A stretch of DNA of 25,422 nucleotides from a virus, in IMG/VR virus record IMGVR_UViG_3300031569_000037, positions 1-25,422 of that record; one strand, written 5' to 3'. Below, piece after piece: positions 6,470-14,218 of the stretch (positions within the stretch are counted from its first letter, which is position 1; each line of letters opens with the position of its first letter). The notes beneath the pieces were generated by a model that was not told the DNA's origin, did no database searches, and was given only the letters and a program-made list of their open reading frames with translations. Position numbers and translations under genes: made by a program.

Positions 6470-7420
6470 ATGAGCGACATCGGTGAAGACTACCGCAATA
6501 AGATAGCAAAACTCTACTACGAAGAAGGCACAAGCCCTCTCGATGACTATGAGTGGGATCTTCTTGATGACAATCAGACCGTAGGCTACACTCCTAAAGA
6601 GAGTGTTAGGCATCTCTATCAATTGTTCTCCCTTCAAAAATCTTTCTCAGAGCAAGAAGTCTGGGACTGGATGGAGGATAAAGAAGTTGTAGAGACACCT
6701 AAGCTAGACGGTGCTGCTATATCTCTTGTTTATAACAATGGAGTACTCGTTCGAGCTACTAGCCGTGGCGATGGAGTGCGAGGTGTGGACATAACAGCAA
6801 ATGTATGTCATCTAGTACCTAAGCGAATCGACTTCGAGTCTCTCTGTCAGATTGATGGTGAAGTCGTAGCGCCCAGTAGTATTCCGAATGCAAGAAACTT
6901 TGCAGCAGGTGCGTTAAACCTCAAAAGTGTAGAAGAGTTCAAGCAACGAGTACCTAACTTATTCTTTGTAGTGCATGATATGCGACCAAACTATGACTTT
7001 AAGTACTGGAGTGATAAACTGAACTTTTGTTACACTCTTGGATTCCATACGGACATTACGTTCATTGATACCAATGCGGATGAGTTCCCCACGGATGGCC
7101 TAGTCTACAGACTTGATAGTCTAAAAGAATGGGAAGATGCAGGATTTACTGCACACCACCCACGGGGTTCGATAGCTCTCAAAGAGCAGAAAGCCGGAGT
7201 AACTACTACTCTATTGGATGTTGTATGGCAGACTGGTAAGTCTGGGGTAGTCACTCCAGTAGCTCACCTAGAGCCTATTATGATAGGTGAAGCAAAAGTT
7301 TCTAGAGCTACGTTGCATAATATGGAATATATCAACGAGCTAGGCTTAGAAATTGGTTGCGAAGTCGAGGTCATACGCAGTGGTGAAATTATCCCTCGTA
7401 TAGTACGACGACTTAACTAA
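6470..7420 (+). CDS. ligA: NAD-dependent DNA ligase, adenylation plus OB part (LigA subunit)
   Basis: N-terminal half of a split NAD-dependent ligase; seals nicks after self-adenylation from NAD. Domain Ia remnant YYEEGTSPLDDYEWDLL at 16-32 (NMN binding), a FSLQKSFS segment at 53-60, adenylation motif KLDG at 78-81 with catalytic K78, SRGDGVRG at 96-103, DGEVV near 129, TDGLVYRLD near 208-216 and TTTLLDVVWQTGKSGVVTPV opening the OB fold, which runs to the end with ATLHN and EVEVIRSGEIIPR. At 316 aa it stops exactly where the zinc finger would begin in one-piece ligases. The rest is encoded by the next gene from its own promoter. T5 also has its ligase in two genes. Confidence 0.92.
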   Translation: MSDIGEDYRNKIAKLYYEEGTSPLDDYEWDLLDDNQTVGYTPKESVRHLYQLFSLQKSFSEQEVWDWMEDKEVVETPKLDGAAISLVYNNGVLVRATSRGDGVRGVDITANVCHLVPKRIDFESLCQIDGEVVAPSSIPNARNFAAGALNLKSVEEFKQRVPNLFFVVHDMRPNYDFKYWSDKLNFCYTLGFHTDITFIDTNADEFPTDGLVYRLDSLKEWEDAGFTAHHPRGSIALKEQKAGVTTTLLDVVWQTGKSGVVTPVAHLEPIMIGEAKVSRATLHNMEYINELGLEIGCEVEVIRSGEIIPRIVRRLN

Positions 7421-7429
7421 AAATAGTTC

Positions 7430-7458
7430 TTGACAATAACGTCAAAATTCTATATAAT
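7430..7458 (+). promoter_or_regulatory. Sigma70-type promoter P5 (perfect consensus)
   Basis: TTGACA 7430-7435, 17 bp, TATAAT 7453-7458, lead-in AAATAGTTC directly after the ligA stop. Leader about 20 nt (ACTTTCAATTCAAGAGGAG) nearly the same as that of P6. Confidence 0.93.
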
Positions 7459-7484
7459 ATACTTTCAATTCAAGAGGAGTCCCA

Positions 7485-8261
7485 ATGCAAGCGATACTAG
7501 CCCCCACTATTTGTGGTTCATGCGGTACTGTCCTTGTGTGGAGAAATGATTTACTATTCTGTAATGAGCCATACTGCCCTGCTCAGATTAGTAAACAGAT
7601 AGAGCATTTTGCTAAGACCTTGAAGATCAAAGGGCTAGGCCCGAAGACTATAGAAAAGCTGCATCTTTCGTCTATACATGAAATTTACTCGCTTGACTAT
7701 GATCTTACTATGCTAGCCTTATCTTCTAAGCCTCTTACAGAGAAGCTACTCATTGAGATTGATAATAGTAAGAAAGCAACACTAAACCAATTACTACCCG
7801 CTTTCAGTATACCCTTAGTAGGAAAGACTGCAACAGAGAAATTGTCTGCAACTGTACTCAGTATCGCTGAGATTACACCAGACAAATGTCAAGAAGCAGG
7901 TCTGGGCGCTAAGACAACTGAAAGTTTGATGGATTGGTTAGAAGACGAGTGGCTCTTCGGTGATGTAGGAAAGCTACCGTTTTCTTTTGAGTTTGAGCAG
8001 AAAGCTCCACAACAGGAGGCACACGGTACAGTATGTATTAGTGGTAAGCTGAAAAGTTTTCCTACTAAGAACGCTGCAACAGCCGCTCTCTGCTTACACG
8101 GTTATGATGTCAAAAGCAGCGTAACCAAGGATGTAACCATTCTAGTGAATGAGAGTGGCATAGAGAGTGCAAAAACAAAGAAAGCCAGAGACTCTGGCAT
8201 AACAATAGTAACCAATCTATTAAACTTTTTAGGAGAAGCAACCAATGGCAACACTGCCTAA
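7485..8261 (+). CDS. ligB: NAD-dependent DNA ligase, Zn finger, HhH and BRCT part (LigB subunit)
   Basis: C-terminal half of the split ligase. Seen: a Cys4 zinc finger with C10, C13, C26 and C31 (CGSCG, then FCNEPYCPAQ), helix-hairpin-helix segments (LKIKGLGPKTIEKL, then PLVGKTATEKL) and a BRCT-like tail from about residue 180 (GTVCISGKLKSFPTKNAA, then VTKDVTILVNESG). These are the DNA-clamping domains of bacterial LigA. The ATG has AGGAG five bases upstream in the P5 leader. It has no nucleotidyl transfer residues and must act with the 6470-7420 product. Separate promoters would allow the two halves to be made at different levels. The next gene overlaps by 17 bases. Confidence 0.88.
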   Translation: MQAILAPTICGSCGTVLVWRNDLLFCNEPYCPAQISKQIEHFAKTLKIKGLGPKTIEKLHLSSIHEIYSLDYDLTMLALSSKPLTEKLLIEIDNSKKATLNQLLPAFSIPLVGKTATEKLSATVLSIAEITPDKCQEAGLGAKTTESLMDWLEDEWLFGDVGKLPFSFEFEQKAPQQEAHGTVCISGKLKSFPTKNAATAALCLHGYDVKSSVTKDVTILVNESGIESAKTKKARDSGITIVTNLLNFLGEATNGNTA

Positions 8262-8973
8262 GTGGACTGATGAGCGTACCGACACGCTTACTAATTTTGT
8301 CGGCGATGAGACACCTGTCTCTCAAGCCTCTGTAGCAGAAGCCGCAGAACAGCTTGAAACAACAACACGGTCAGTTTCTAGTAAACTGCGTAAAATGGGA
8401 TTCGAAGTAGAGCTTGCCTCTGCGAAAGCCACACGCGCTTTCAGCGAGTCTCAAGAAGCTACTCTCTCGTCTTTTGTCGAAGACAACAGCGGCGAGTACA
8501 CCTACGCAGAGATCGCATCTCACTTTGAAGACGGGGCTTTTAGTCCTAAGTCTATCCAAGGTAAGATTCTTTCTATGGAACTTACTGACCACGTTAAGCC
8601 AGCTCCCAAAGTGGAGACTGTAAGGACTTATTCCCCAGCGGAAGAGAAGACCTTCGTATCTATGGTTAATGATGGCGCATTTGTGGAAGCAATTGCAGAG
8701 TCCTTAGACCGTACTGTAAACAGTGTTCGAGGCAAGGCGCTCAGCCTTCTTCGTTCTGGCGAAATTGAGGCCATTCCCCGTCAGGAATTCACTAAAGGCT
8801 CAGCTAAGGATGATCCTTTGGCCGACCTCGGTGATGTATCTGACATGACAGTTGAGTCGATTGCAGAGCAAATCGGTAAGACTGCCAGAGGCGTCAAAAC
8901 TATGTTGACTCGTCGTGGTCTGACAGCGTCAGATTATGATGGGGCTGCAAAGAAAGAGAAAGCTGCTTCCTAG
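8245..8973 (+). CDS. DNA-binding protein with four tandem HTH/Myb-like modules
   Basis: 242 residues made largely of four related three-helix modules at about 7-52, 66-112, 129-171 and 201-226. Each ends in a recognition-helix-like block: TTRSVSSKLRKMG, SPKSIQGKILSME, TVNSVRGKALSLL, TARGVKTMLTRRG. Modules 1-3 begin with an aromatic-acidic start (WTDERTDTL, FSESQEATL, YSPAEEKTF). The tail is Lys-rich (AAKKEKAAS). This is a multivalent DNA-binding layout; the 5312-5743 protein carries one copy of the same module. AGGAG lies nine bases before the ATG. The gene has fewer rare codons and is more GC-rich than its neighbours, and ends in a strong terminator, which suggests high expression. Architectural or regulatory DNA binding is inferred. 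Confidence 0.75.
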   Translation: MATLPKWTDERTDTLTNFVGDETPVSQASVAEAAEQLETTTRSVSSKLRKMGFEVELASAKATRAFSESQEATLSSFVEDNSGEYTYAEIASHFEDGAFSPKSIQGKILSMELTDHVKPAPKVETVRTYSPAEEKTFVSMVNDGAFVEAIAESLDRTVNSVRGKALSLLRSGEIEAIPRQEFTKGSAKDDPLADLGDVSDMTVESIAEQIGKTARGVKTMLTRRGLTASDYDGAAKKEKAAS

Positions 8974-8991
8974 TAAGTAGTTAAAAATCTG

Positions 8992-9029
8992 TGTAGTCAG
9001 GGCAAGGGGTTGTTCTGGCTGCATTTTTT
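8992..9029 (+). terminator. Intrinsic terminator: 14-bp hairpin plus T6
   Basis: Arm TGTAGTCAGGGCAA (8992-9005), loop GGGG, arm TTGTTCTGGCTGCA (9010-9023), then TTTTTT (9024-9029). All 14 positions pair if G-U is allowed (five wobble pairs). It is the only feature in the 71-base gap besides the downstream ribosome site GGGGGA. It should cut most transcripts from P5 before the helicase gene, for which no promoter of the family is seen; read-through would then set helicase levels. Confidence 0.75.
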
Positions 9030-9044
9030 CATTCGGGGGATTCA

Positions 9045-10397
9045 TTGAATATAGCTAGTGCTTTTATAAAGCAAGTTTTGGATGCGCGAGACTTCGAGTC
9101 TTGGTCATCCGTGCGTAAGCACTACTTGCCTTCAGCCTATCACAGATTGTTTTCTGAGATAGACAAGCACTGTGAAAAATTCCATGAACTCCCTACGTTT
9201 GAAGACCTCAAGTTTGAACTAAGAGACGGTGCGACTAAGGAACTACTCTTTGCTGTTGACGCAGTGGAAGTAGATGCTGATGCGTACATGCTCTTACAGT
9301 ACCTAAAGAATGAGTACACTCAGAAAGAGATACTGAATTCACTTGAGGACTATGTTGACCACTCTATATCCTTTGAGGATGCAGAGGAGTCAGTAGCACA
9401 CCTACATCAGATCGTTCTTGATATCGAAGAAAAAGTAGAGCTTCAAGAACCTCAAGAGAGTATGCAACGTATTCCCTTGTTCGAACCTGATGAGGAGTTA
9501 GGAAAGTACCTACCTCTCGGCTTAAATACCGATAATGACTACGAAATCTCGTTCTCCCCCCGAGACTTGATTCTTGTAGGCGGTCGCCGAGGGGCAGGGA
9601 AATCTATTACTTGTTCAAACATTGCTAATAATGTCTATGAATCTGGTAAGTCTGCAATCTATTTCACTATTGAGATGGACAGTCGAGCAATCCTTCAGAG
9701 GTGTTGTTCTATTGCAACTGAGATACCTTTCTCACGCCTACGCGCTAAAAATCTTAACGTAACGGAATGGGAGAAGGTTGCTAGTTGGTGGGCCGGCCGA
9801 TATCAAGACAGTCAAGAGCGACTGGCAGAGTATCAAGAACACCGAAACTTTGAGCAGTTCCACGATAAACTAAAGTCTACTTGCGAGTTACACCCCACTC
9901 AACAGTTGGACGTGGTTTATGACCCCTCTCTTACTGTCTCTAAGATAAGAGCCGAACTTGATAAGAAAGTCAAAAGTAAGATGGACGTTGGCGTAGTAAT
10001 CGTTGACTACATCAATCAAGTTAAGCGGTCTAGTATGCCTTCTCGTGGAGGGCAGTATGACTGGACAGAACAAATAGAAGTTAGCAAGGCTTTGAAGAGT
10101 ATGGCGCAGGAATTTGAAACCCCAATATTCTCGCCCTATCAGACAGACGCTAGCGGTGAAGCTCGATTCGCAAAAGGTATTCTTGATGCTGCTGATGCAG
10201 CGTACTCTATGGAACCTTGGAGCCAAGAAGATGGTTGTATGACGTTTACTTGCGTAAAGATGAGAGCAGCCGCTATGCGTTCTTTTACTTCTACAATGGA
10301 CTGGGAGACTCTTAAGATTGGCCCTGAGTCAGCTTTGACTCCGACAGAGAAAGAGGATAACGACCAAAAAACTGGAGAAGACATAGACGATCTCTAA
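9045..10397 (+). CDS. DnaB-type replicative DNA helicase
   Basis: 450 residues; unwinds the fork ahead of the polymerase. An N-terminal all-helical region of about 140 residues precedes a RecA-like core. Walker A GGRRGAGKS at 179-187 (K186), the 1a segment AIYFTIEMDSRAIL near 204-217, and Walker B VGVVIVDYINQV at 315-326 are clear, followed by an EFETPIFSPYQTD block equivalent to motif H3, and a conserved KMRAAAM near the end. The start is TTG with GGGGGA about five bases upstream. The gene follows the terminator at 8992-9029 and is followed directly by promoter P6, so it is transcribed almost as a single unit. Primase and polymerase are further downstream. Confidence 0.9.
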   Translation: MNIASAFIKQVLDARDFESWSSVRKHYLPSAYHRLFSEIDKHCEKFHELPTFEDLKFELRDGATKELLFAVDAVEVDADAYMLLQYLKNEYTQKEILNSLEDYVDHSISFEDAEESVAHLHQIVLDIEEKVELQEPQESMQRIPLFEPDEELGKYLPLGLNTDNDYEISFSPRDLILVGGRRGAGKSITCSNIANNVYESGKSAIYFTIEMDSRAILQRCCSIATEIPFSRLRAKNLNVTEWEKVASWWAGRYQDSQERLAEYQEHRNFEQFHDKLKSTCELHPTQQLDVVYDPSLTVSKIRAELDKKVKSKMDVGVVIVDYINQVKRSSMPSRGGQYDWTEQIEVSKALKSMAQEFETPIFSPYQTDASGEARFAKGILDAADAAYSMEPWSQEDGCMTFTCVKMRAAAMRSFTSTMDWETLKIGPESALTPTEKEDNDQKTGEDIDDL

Positions 10398-10405
10398 AAT
10401 ATATC

Positions 10406-10434
10406 TTGACAGTCACCTTAAAATCGAGTATAAT
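10406..10434 (+). promoter_or_regulatory. Sigma70-type promoter P6 (perfect consensus)
   Basis: TTGACA 10406-10411, 17 bp, TATAAT 10429-10434; lead-in AAAATATATC begins at the helicase stop. The downstream leader ACTTTCAAATTCAA almost repeats that of P5. It is the last promoter before the primase and polymerase genes. Confidence 0.93.
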
Positions 10435-10460
10435 ATACTTTCAAATTCAACGGAGCTGGC

Positions 10461-10748
10461 ATGGCTATAATCAGAGGGAGTATGAAACATACATTCAGTG
10501 GTAGAAAACGTAAACAAATTTCCAGAGCGAAACAAGTACAGAAAGTACAGTTCTATACCCTCAATAGAGAGGAACCGGTACGACGAGAAACTAAACAGTA
10601 TCCGTCTGCTCCGATGACCCCCTATAAACCAGCTAAAGACGAGACGTACAAGCAAGAGATATCCGCTGAATATACTATAGCCCCCGCTTATAACAAGGGA
10701 GCTTATCAAGTCATAGCCAAGGACGATATCGTAAACATAGGAAAGTAA
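10461..10748 (+). CDS. Basic phage protein of unknown function, 95 aa
   Basis: Starts MAIIRGSMKHTFSGRKRKQI with a strongly basic first third (RKRKQISRAK), then a Pro/Tyr-rich middle (YPSAPMTPYKPAKDETYK) and a conserved-looking end (YTIAPAYNKGAYQVI). No signal, membrane segment or catalytic motif. GGAG six bases upstream of the ATG and the P6 leader fix the start. First gene of the primase-polymerase operon, so a role in early replication or host takeover is plausible but unproven. Confidence 0.72.
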   Translation: MAIIRGSMKHTFSGRKRKQISRAKQVQKVQFYTLNREEPVRRETKQYPSAPMTPYKPAKDETYKQEISAEYTIAPAYNKGAYQVIAKDDIVNIGK

Positions 10749-10749
10749 A

Positions 10750-10968
10750 GTGTTAATGGCTTTCCTGCTAGTAGTTATTGTGGAGGGGGTTGCCCAAGAT
10801 ACTGAAGATATGTACTTCAGAGATATAGACAGGTGCAACTACTTCTCCTATAAAATAGGCACTGGCGACAGTGATGAAGATGAGCATCGTTACTATAATT
10901 ATCAACGCAACGTAACATCATACTGTCTACCTAAAATGGTAGAAGAAACTACTAAGTTTTGGGACTGA
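10750..10968 (+). CDS. Small exported protein of unknown function, 72 aa
   Basis: GTG start one base after the previous stop codon; translation is probably coupled. The first 16 residues (MLMAFLLVVIVEGVAQ) form a hydrophobic signal-like stretch with a possible cleavage site after Ala-Gln, before DTEDMYFRD. The mature part is acidic and Tyr-rich with two Cys (RCNYF and SYCLP) that could form a disulphide in the periplasm. An envelope-directed product in the middle of a replication operon is odd. Function unknown. Confidence 0.6.
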   Translation: MLMAFLLVVIVEGVAQDTEDMYFRDIDRCNYFSYKIGTGDSDEDEHRYYNYQRNVTSYCLPKMVEETTKFWD

Positions 10969-10972
10969 TACA

Positions 10973-11116
10973 ATGGAAGACGAGACCAAGGAGATTCTTC
11001 AATGGTTAGATAAGATACAAGGAGCTGACTACAGAAGGAAAGTAAGAGAGATGCTTGACCTTAACTTCGACGGTCAAGAAGAAGAATCAGATTATAAGCC
11101 ACACGAAAGAGACTAA
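10973..11116 (+). CDS. Small acidic protein, 47 aa
   Basis: ORF starting MEDETKEILQWLDKIQGADY with many charged residues (YRRKVREML, then GQEEESDYK). The stop TAA shares its last base with the ATG of the primase (TAATG), and the ATG is four bases after the previous stop, so it fits the gene string exactly. Likely helical. Function unknown; position suggests a small partner of the primase or helicase. Confidence 0.55.
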   Translation: MEDETKEILQWLDKIQGADYRRKVREMLDLNFDGQEEESDYKPHERD

Positions 11117-11943
11117 TGGATATAGAAAGAATATTAAAAGAGCATGATGTATACTTTATGCAGAAGGGTGCAGACTTTCTAGTAAAGTGTCTAAGCCCTG
11201 AGCATGAGGATAGAAATCCTAGTATGCGGATTGATCAGATTACTGGTATCTTTCAGTGCTTTTCGTGTGGATTTAAGGGTAACTTATTTAATCATTTTGG
11301 GGAAAGGGCAAATCAGCTACAACAACAGAGAGACCTTTTTAAGAAGAAGCTTACACAAAAGCGCTCCGAAAGTGTTGGTTTGTCCTTTCCCCAAAATACT
11401 TTGCCGTATGTAGGAAACTGGAGAGGTATACGTCCAGAAACTTATAGGAAGTTTGAGGCCTTCCAGCACGCTGCGGCAGATTATGTAGGTAGAATAGTAT
11501 TTCCCATACGGGATATATCAGGTAATATAGTTGCGTTTCAAGGTAGGCATACTGGTAATGGTATACCTAAGTACAAGTTTACTCCCCCTGGGGCTAGACT
11601 ACCTTTCTTTCCTATAGTGGAGTTTATACAAAGCTCTGTTATACTTGTAGAAGGTATCTACGATATGATAAACTTGCACGATAAAGGTTTGACTAATGCT
11701 GTATGTTGTTTTGGAACGAACAATTATAATGAGAGTAAGCTCTCAATGCTGCGTGTACAAGGCGCAGAGTATGTAGAAATATTCTTTGACGGGGACGACG
11801 CAGGTCAGACAGCGGCAGAGAAATTAAAGAGTGAGTGTGAGAAATCTGGTCTCGTAGCTAGGAATATCCACTTCAAGGATACTGATCCTGGTGCACTTAC
11901 TCAAACTTCAGTAGATAAATTAAAGAGGAAGTTATATGGCTAG
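11116..11943 (+). CDS. DnaG-type DNA primase (Zn finger plus TOPRIM)
   Basis: Makes RNA primers. A CHC2-type zinc finger is seen with C25, H30, C48 and C51 (KCLSPEHEDRNPSMRI, then FQCFSCGFKGN). The TOPRIM core has VILVEGIYDMINL at 175-187 with E179 and FFDGDDAGQTAAEKL at 223-237 with D225 and D227. A short linker lies between; IVFPIRDISGNIVAFQGR at 127-144 is the usual pre-TOPRIM segment. At 275 aa it is much shorter than bacterial DnaG (about 580) and has no helicase-binding C-domain. It is coupled to the gene before (TAATG) and overlaps the polymerase by eight bases. Confidence 0.92.
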   Translation: MDIERILKEHDVYFMQKGADFLVKCLSPEHEDRNPSMRIDQITGIFQCFSCGFKGNLFNHFGERANQLQQQRDLFKKKLTQKRSESVGLSFPQNTLPYVGNWRGIRPETYRKFEAFQHAAADYVGRIVFPIRDISGNIVAFQGRHTGNGIPKYKFTPPGARLPFFPIVEFIQSSVILVEGIYDMINLHDKGLTNAVCCFGTNNYNESKLSMLRVQGAEYVEIFFDGDDAGQTAAEKLKSECEKSGLVARNIHFKDTDPGALTQTSVDKLKRKLYG

Positions 11944-14218
11944 AGTTGCCTTAGTAGAAACTAAAAAGGGTAGAACTGATTACAGACGAGAATTCGATGA
12001 CGAGTTCGACTTTGATCAATATCAGCTATGCTCTGATCCAACTATCAAGAAAGTACTAAAACGAGACTGTGATATTGATATAAACACAGACCACTACGAC
12101 TGGGTTATACTAGTAGGTAGTGACGCGCTTAAGTACTTTACCAAAATTAATTCAGTGACGGAGTACTCCGGCAAGAAAGTAGAAAAGAAATTTTTACCTG
12201 TAATTAACCCTGCGATGCTCACATTCAAACCTGAGGCTCGTAAGACGTGGGAGACTTCTAAAGAAAGTATCATTAACCATATTAAAGGCTTAGTCGAGGA
12301 GGTAATAATAGATGAAACAGTTGCTATCGGAATCGAAGATACTACCCAGTGTAATCGCTTTATACAAGCGGCTATTGACCATGAAACTACTTATGTGGCG
12401 CTCGATTCGGAGACGACTGGGTTATATCCTAGGGACGGTCATATACTCGGTATATCATTATGTTTTGATGGTGTCCAAGGTGCTTATATTAATACCGAGT
12501 GCTTTGATGAGACTACTGAAGCGTTACTGCAAGAACTATTTACGAAAAAGACAGTAATATTCCATAACGCAAAGTTTGACGTAGCGTTCTTTGAGTACCA
12601 TTTTAACTTTAACTTTCCATCTATAGAAGACACAATGCTGCTCCATTACCTCATAGACGAGAACCCTGGAGGGCACGGCCTTAAGCCTCTGTCTATTAAG
12701 TATACAGTCTATGGCGACTACGAGAAGCCAATGTACGAGTGGATGGATAACTATAGAAAAGAGCATGGCATACTAAAGGCTGACTTCCAGTGGGCGTCTA
12801 TTCCTTTTGATGTGATGAAAACATATGCGGCTATGGATGCTTTATGTACGTTCATTCTTTTTGAGAAGTTCGTAAAAATTAAGCAGAACCCAAAGCTCAA
12901 AAAAGTATATGACAACTTACTTATTCCAGGTACTAGGTTTCTTATAAGTGTACAAGATAATGGCGTACCCTTTGACAGGGAGAGGCTTCAGGTCTCTCAA
13001 GACCTTATGCAAACGCAGATTGATGAAGCTATTAGTACACTGTATAGTGACCCTGCAATTAACAAATTCGAGAAGATAAATGGAAAAGATTTTAATCCTA
13101 ACAGCACTGTCCAGCTTCGTAGCCTCCTTTTTGATTTTCTCGGTCTACGTCCTACTGGTAAGAAAACAGGAACAGGAGCTAACTCAACGGATGCAGAAGT
13201 ACTCGGAGAACTTGCATCCCAATCTGAAGTTCCTGGACTTATCCTTAACATACGTCAACGATCCAAAATTAAGAATACTTACTTGGACAAAATCATACCG
13301 CAGCTGGATAGAGATAGTCGGTTACGCACAGGCTTCAATCTCCACAGTACTACTAGTGGCCGTCTTAGCTCTAGTGGTAAACTTAATATGCAACAACTAC
13401 CTAGGGATAACCCTATTGTAAAAGGTTGTATCAGAGCTGCGGAAGGTCACAAGATAGTAGCAATGGACTTAACAACTGCAGAAGTATATGTAGCTGCAGT
13501 TCTCGCAGAGGACAAGGCTCTTATAGAAGTATTTCGCTCAGGCGGTAACTTTCATAGTTCAATTGCGAAGACAGTATTCAAACTAAACTGTGAGGTAGAG
13601 GACGTTGCAAGTTTATTTTCAAAGGAACGACAGGCTGCTAAAGCTGTTACCTTTGGTATTATGTACGGCGCTGGCCCTAAGAAGATCAGTGAGCAAGTCA
13701 CAAAAGACTCTGGCTCTTATTTTAGCCAGCAAGAGGCAAAAGAAGTTATTGATGATTACTTTCAGTCTTTCTTTCAACTAAAGAACTGGATACAGAATAA
13801 TCATAAATTTATAGAGCAGAATGGCTTTGTATATAGTTTCTTTGGTCGAAAAAGGAGACTACCAAATGTCAAGTCCTCAGACGCGGGCATCAAAAGTCAT
13901 AGCATTCGTTCTGGTCTTAACTTTCTGGTGCAGTCTACTGCTAGTGACATTAACCTTCTTGGGGCTATAGATATGCAAGCATACCTAAAAGCCACTAAGT
14001 CTAAGGCAAGAATCTTTGCTTTAGTGCACGACTCGATATTGGCAGAAGTACCAATCTCAGAGGTAGATGGATATTGTGAGCAATTAGAGCAATATATACA
14101 AATGGACAGAGGAATATCAATTCCTGGAGCACCTGTAGGTTGTGACTTCGATGTTGGAGACGACTACTCTATGGGTAAATTCGAGAAACAATATGGAGGA
14201 ACTTTGGGCATTAGCTAG
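11936..14218 (+). CDS. Family A DNA polymerase with 3'-5' exonuclease and UDG-like N-terminus
   Basis: 760 residues; phage replicative polymerase. Proofreading exonuclease: DSET (D157, E159), NAKFD at 211-215 and YAAMD at 297-301. Polymerase: motif A AMDLTTAEV with D511 and steric-gate E516; motif B R565, K569, F573, Y577 in the R-x3-K-x3-F-G-x2-Y-G pattern; motif C VHDS with H698 and D699. F573 predicts rejection of dideoxynucleotides. There is no 5'-3' nuclease domain; that function is at 22753-23571. Residues 54-120 (WVILVGSDALKYF, GKKVEKKFLPVINPAMLTF, ARKTWETSKESI) resemble the C-terminal half of a family 4 uracil-DNA glycosylase, with the catalytic front motif missing. GAGGAAG lies seven bases before the ATG. 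Confidence 0.96.
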   Translation: MARVALVETKKGRTDYRREFDDEFDFDQYQLCSDPTIKKVLKRDCDIDINTDHYDWVILVGSDALKYFTKINSVTEYSGKKVEKKFLPVINPAMLTFKPEARKTWETSKESIINHIKGLVEEVIIDETVAIGIEDTTQCNRFIQAAIDHETTYVALDSETTGLYPRDGHILGISLCFDGVQGAYINTECFDETTEALLQELFTKKTVIFHNAKFDVAFFEYHFNFNFPSIEDTMLLHYLIDENPGGHGLKPLSIKYTVYGDYEKPMYEWMDNYRKEHGILKADFQWASIPFDVMKTYAAMDALCTFILFEKFVKIKQNPKLKKVYDNLLIPGTRFLISVQDNGVPFDRERLQVSQDLMQTQIDEAISTLYSDPAINKFEKINGKDFNPNSTVQLRSLLFDFLGLRPTGKKTGTGANSTDAEVLGELASQSEVPGLILNIRQRSKIKNTYLDKIIPQLDRDSRLRTGFNLHSTTSGRLSSSGKLNMQQLPRDNPIVKGCIRAAEGHKIVAMDLTTAEVYVAAVLAEDKALIEVFRSGGNFHSSIAKTVFKLNCEVEDVASLFSKERQAAKAVTFGIMYGAGPKKISEQVTKDSGSYFSQQEAKEVIDDYFQSFFQLKNWIQNNHKFIEQNGFVYSFFGRKRRLPNVKSSDAGIKSHSIRSGLNFLVQSTASDINLLGAIDMQAYLKATKSKARIFALVHDSILAEVPISEVDGYCEQLEQYIQMDRGISIPGAPVGCDFDVGDDYSMGKFEKQYGGTLGIS

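Noticed and set aside
7887-7892. TGTCAAGAAG, a reverse-strand copy of the promoter -35 region
   Set aside because: No -10 box 17 bp away on the minus strand, and no minus-strand gene to serve.
13080-13421. 113-codon frame inside the polymerase gene with hydrophobic ends
   Set aside because: No ribosome site, and it runs in another register through conserved polymerase codons; read as a shadow.
2846-14218. Complete 2-aminoadenine (Z) genome pathway
   Set aside because: Only a MazZ-like enzyme and an ordinary family A polymerase are visible; no PurZ or DatZ in the window, so a Z genome is not claimed.
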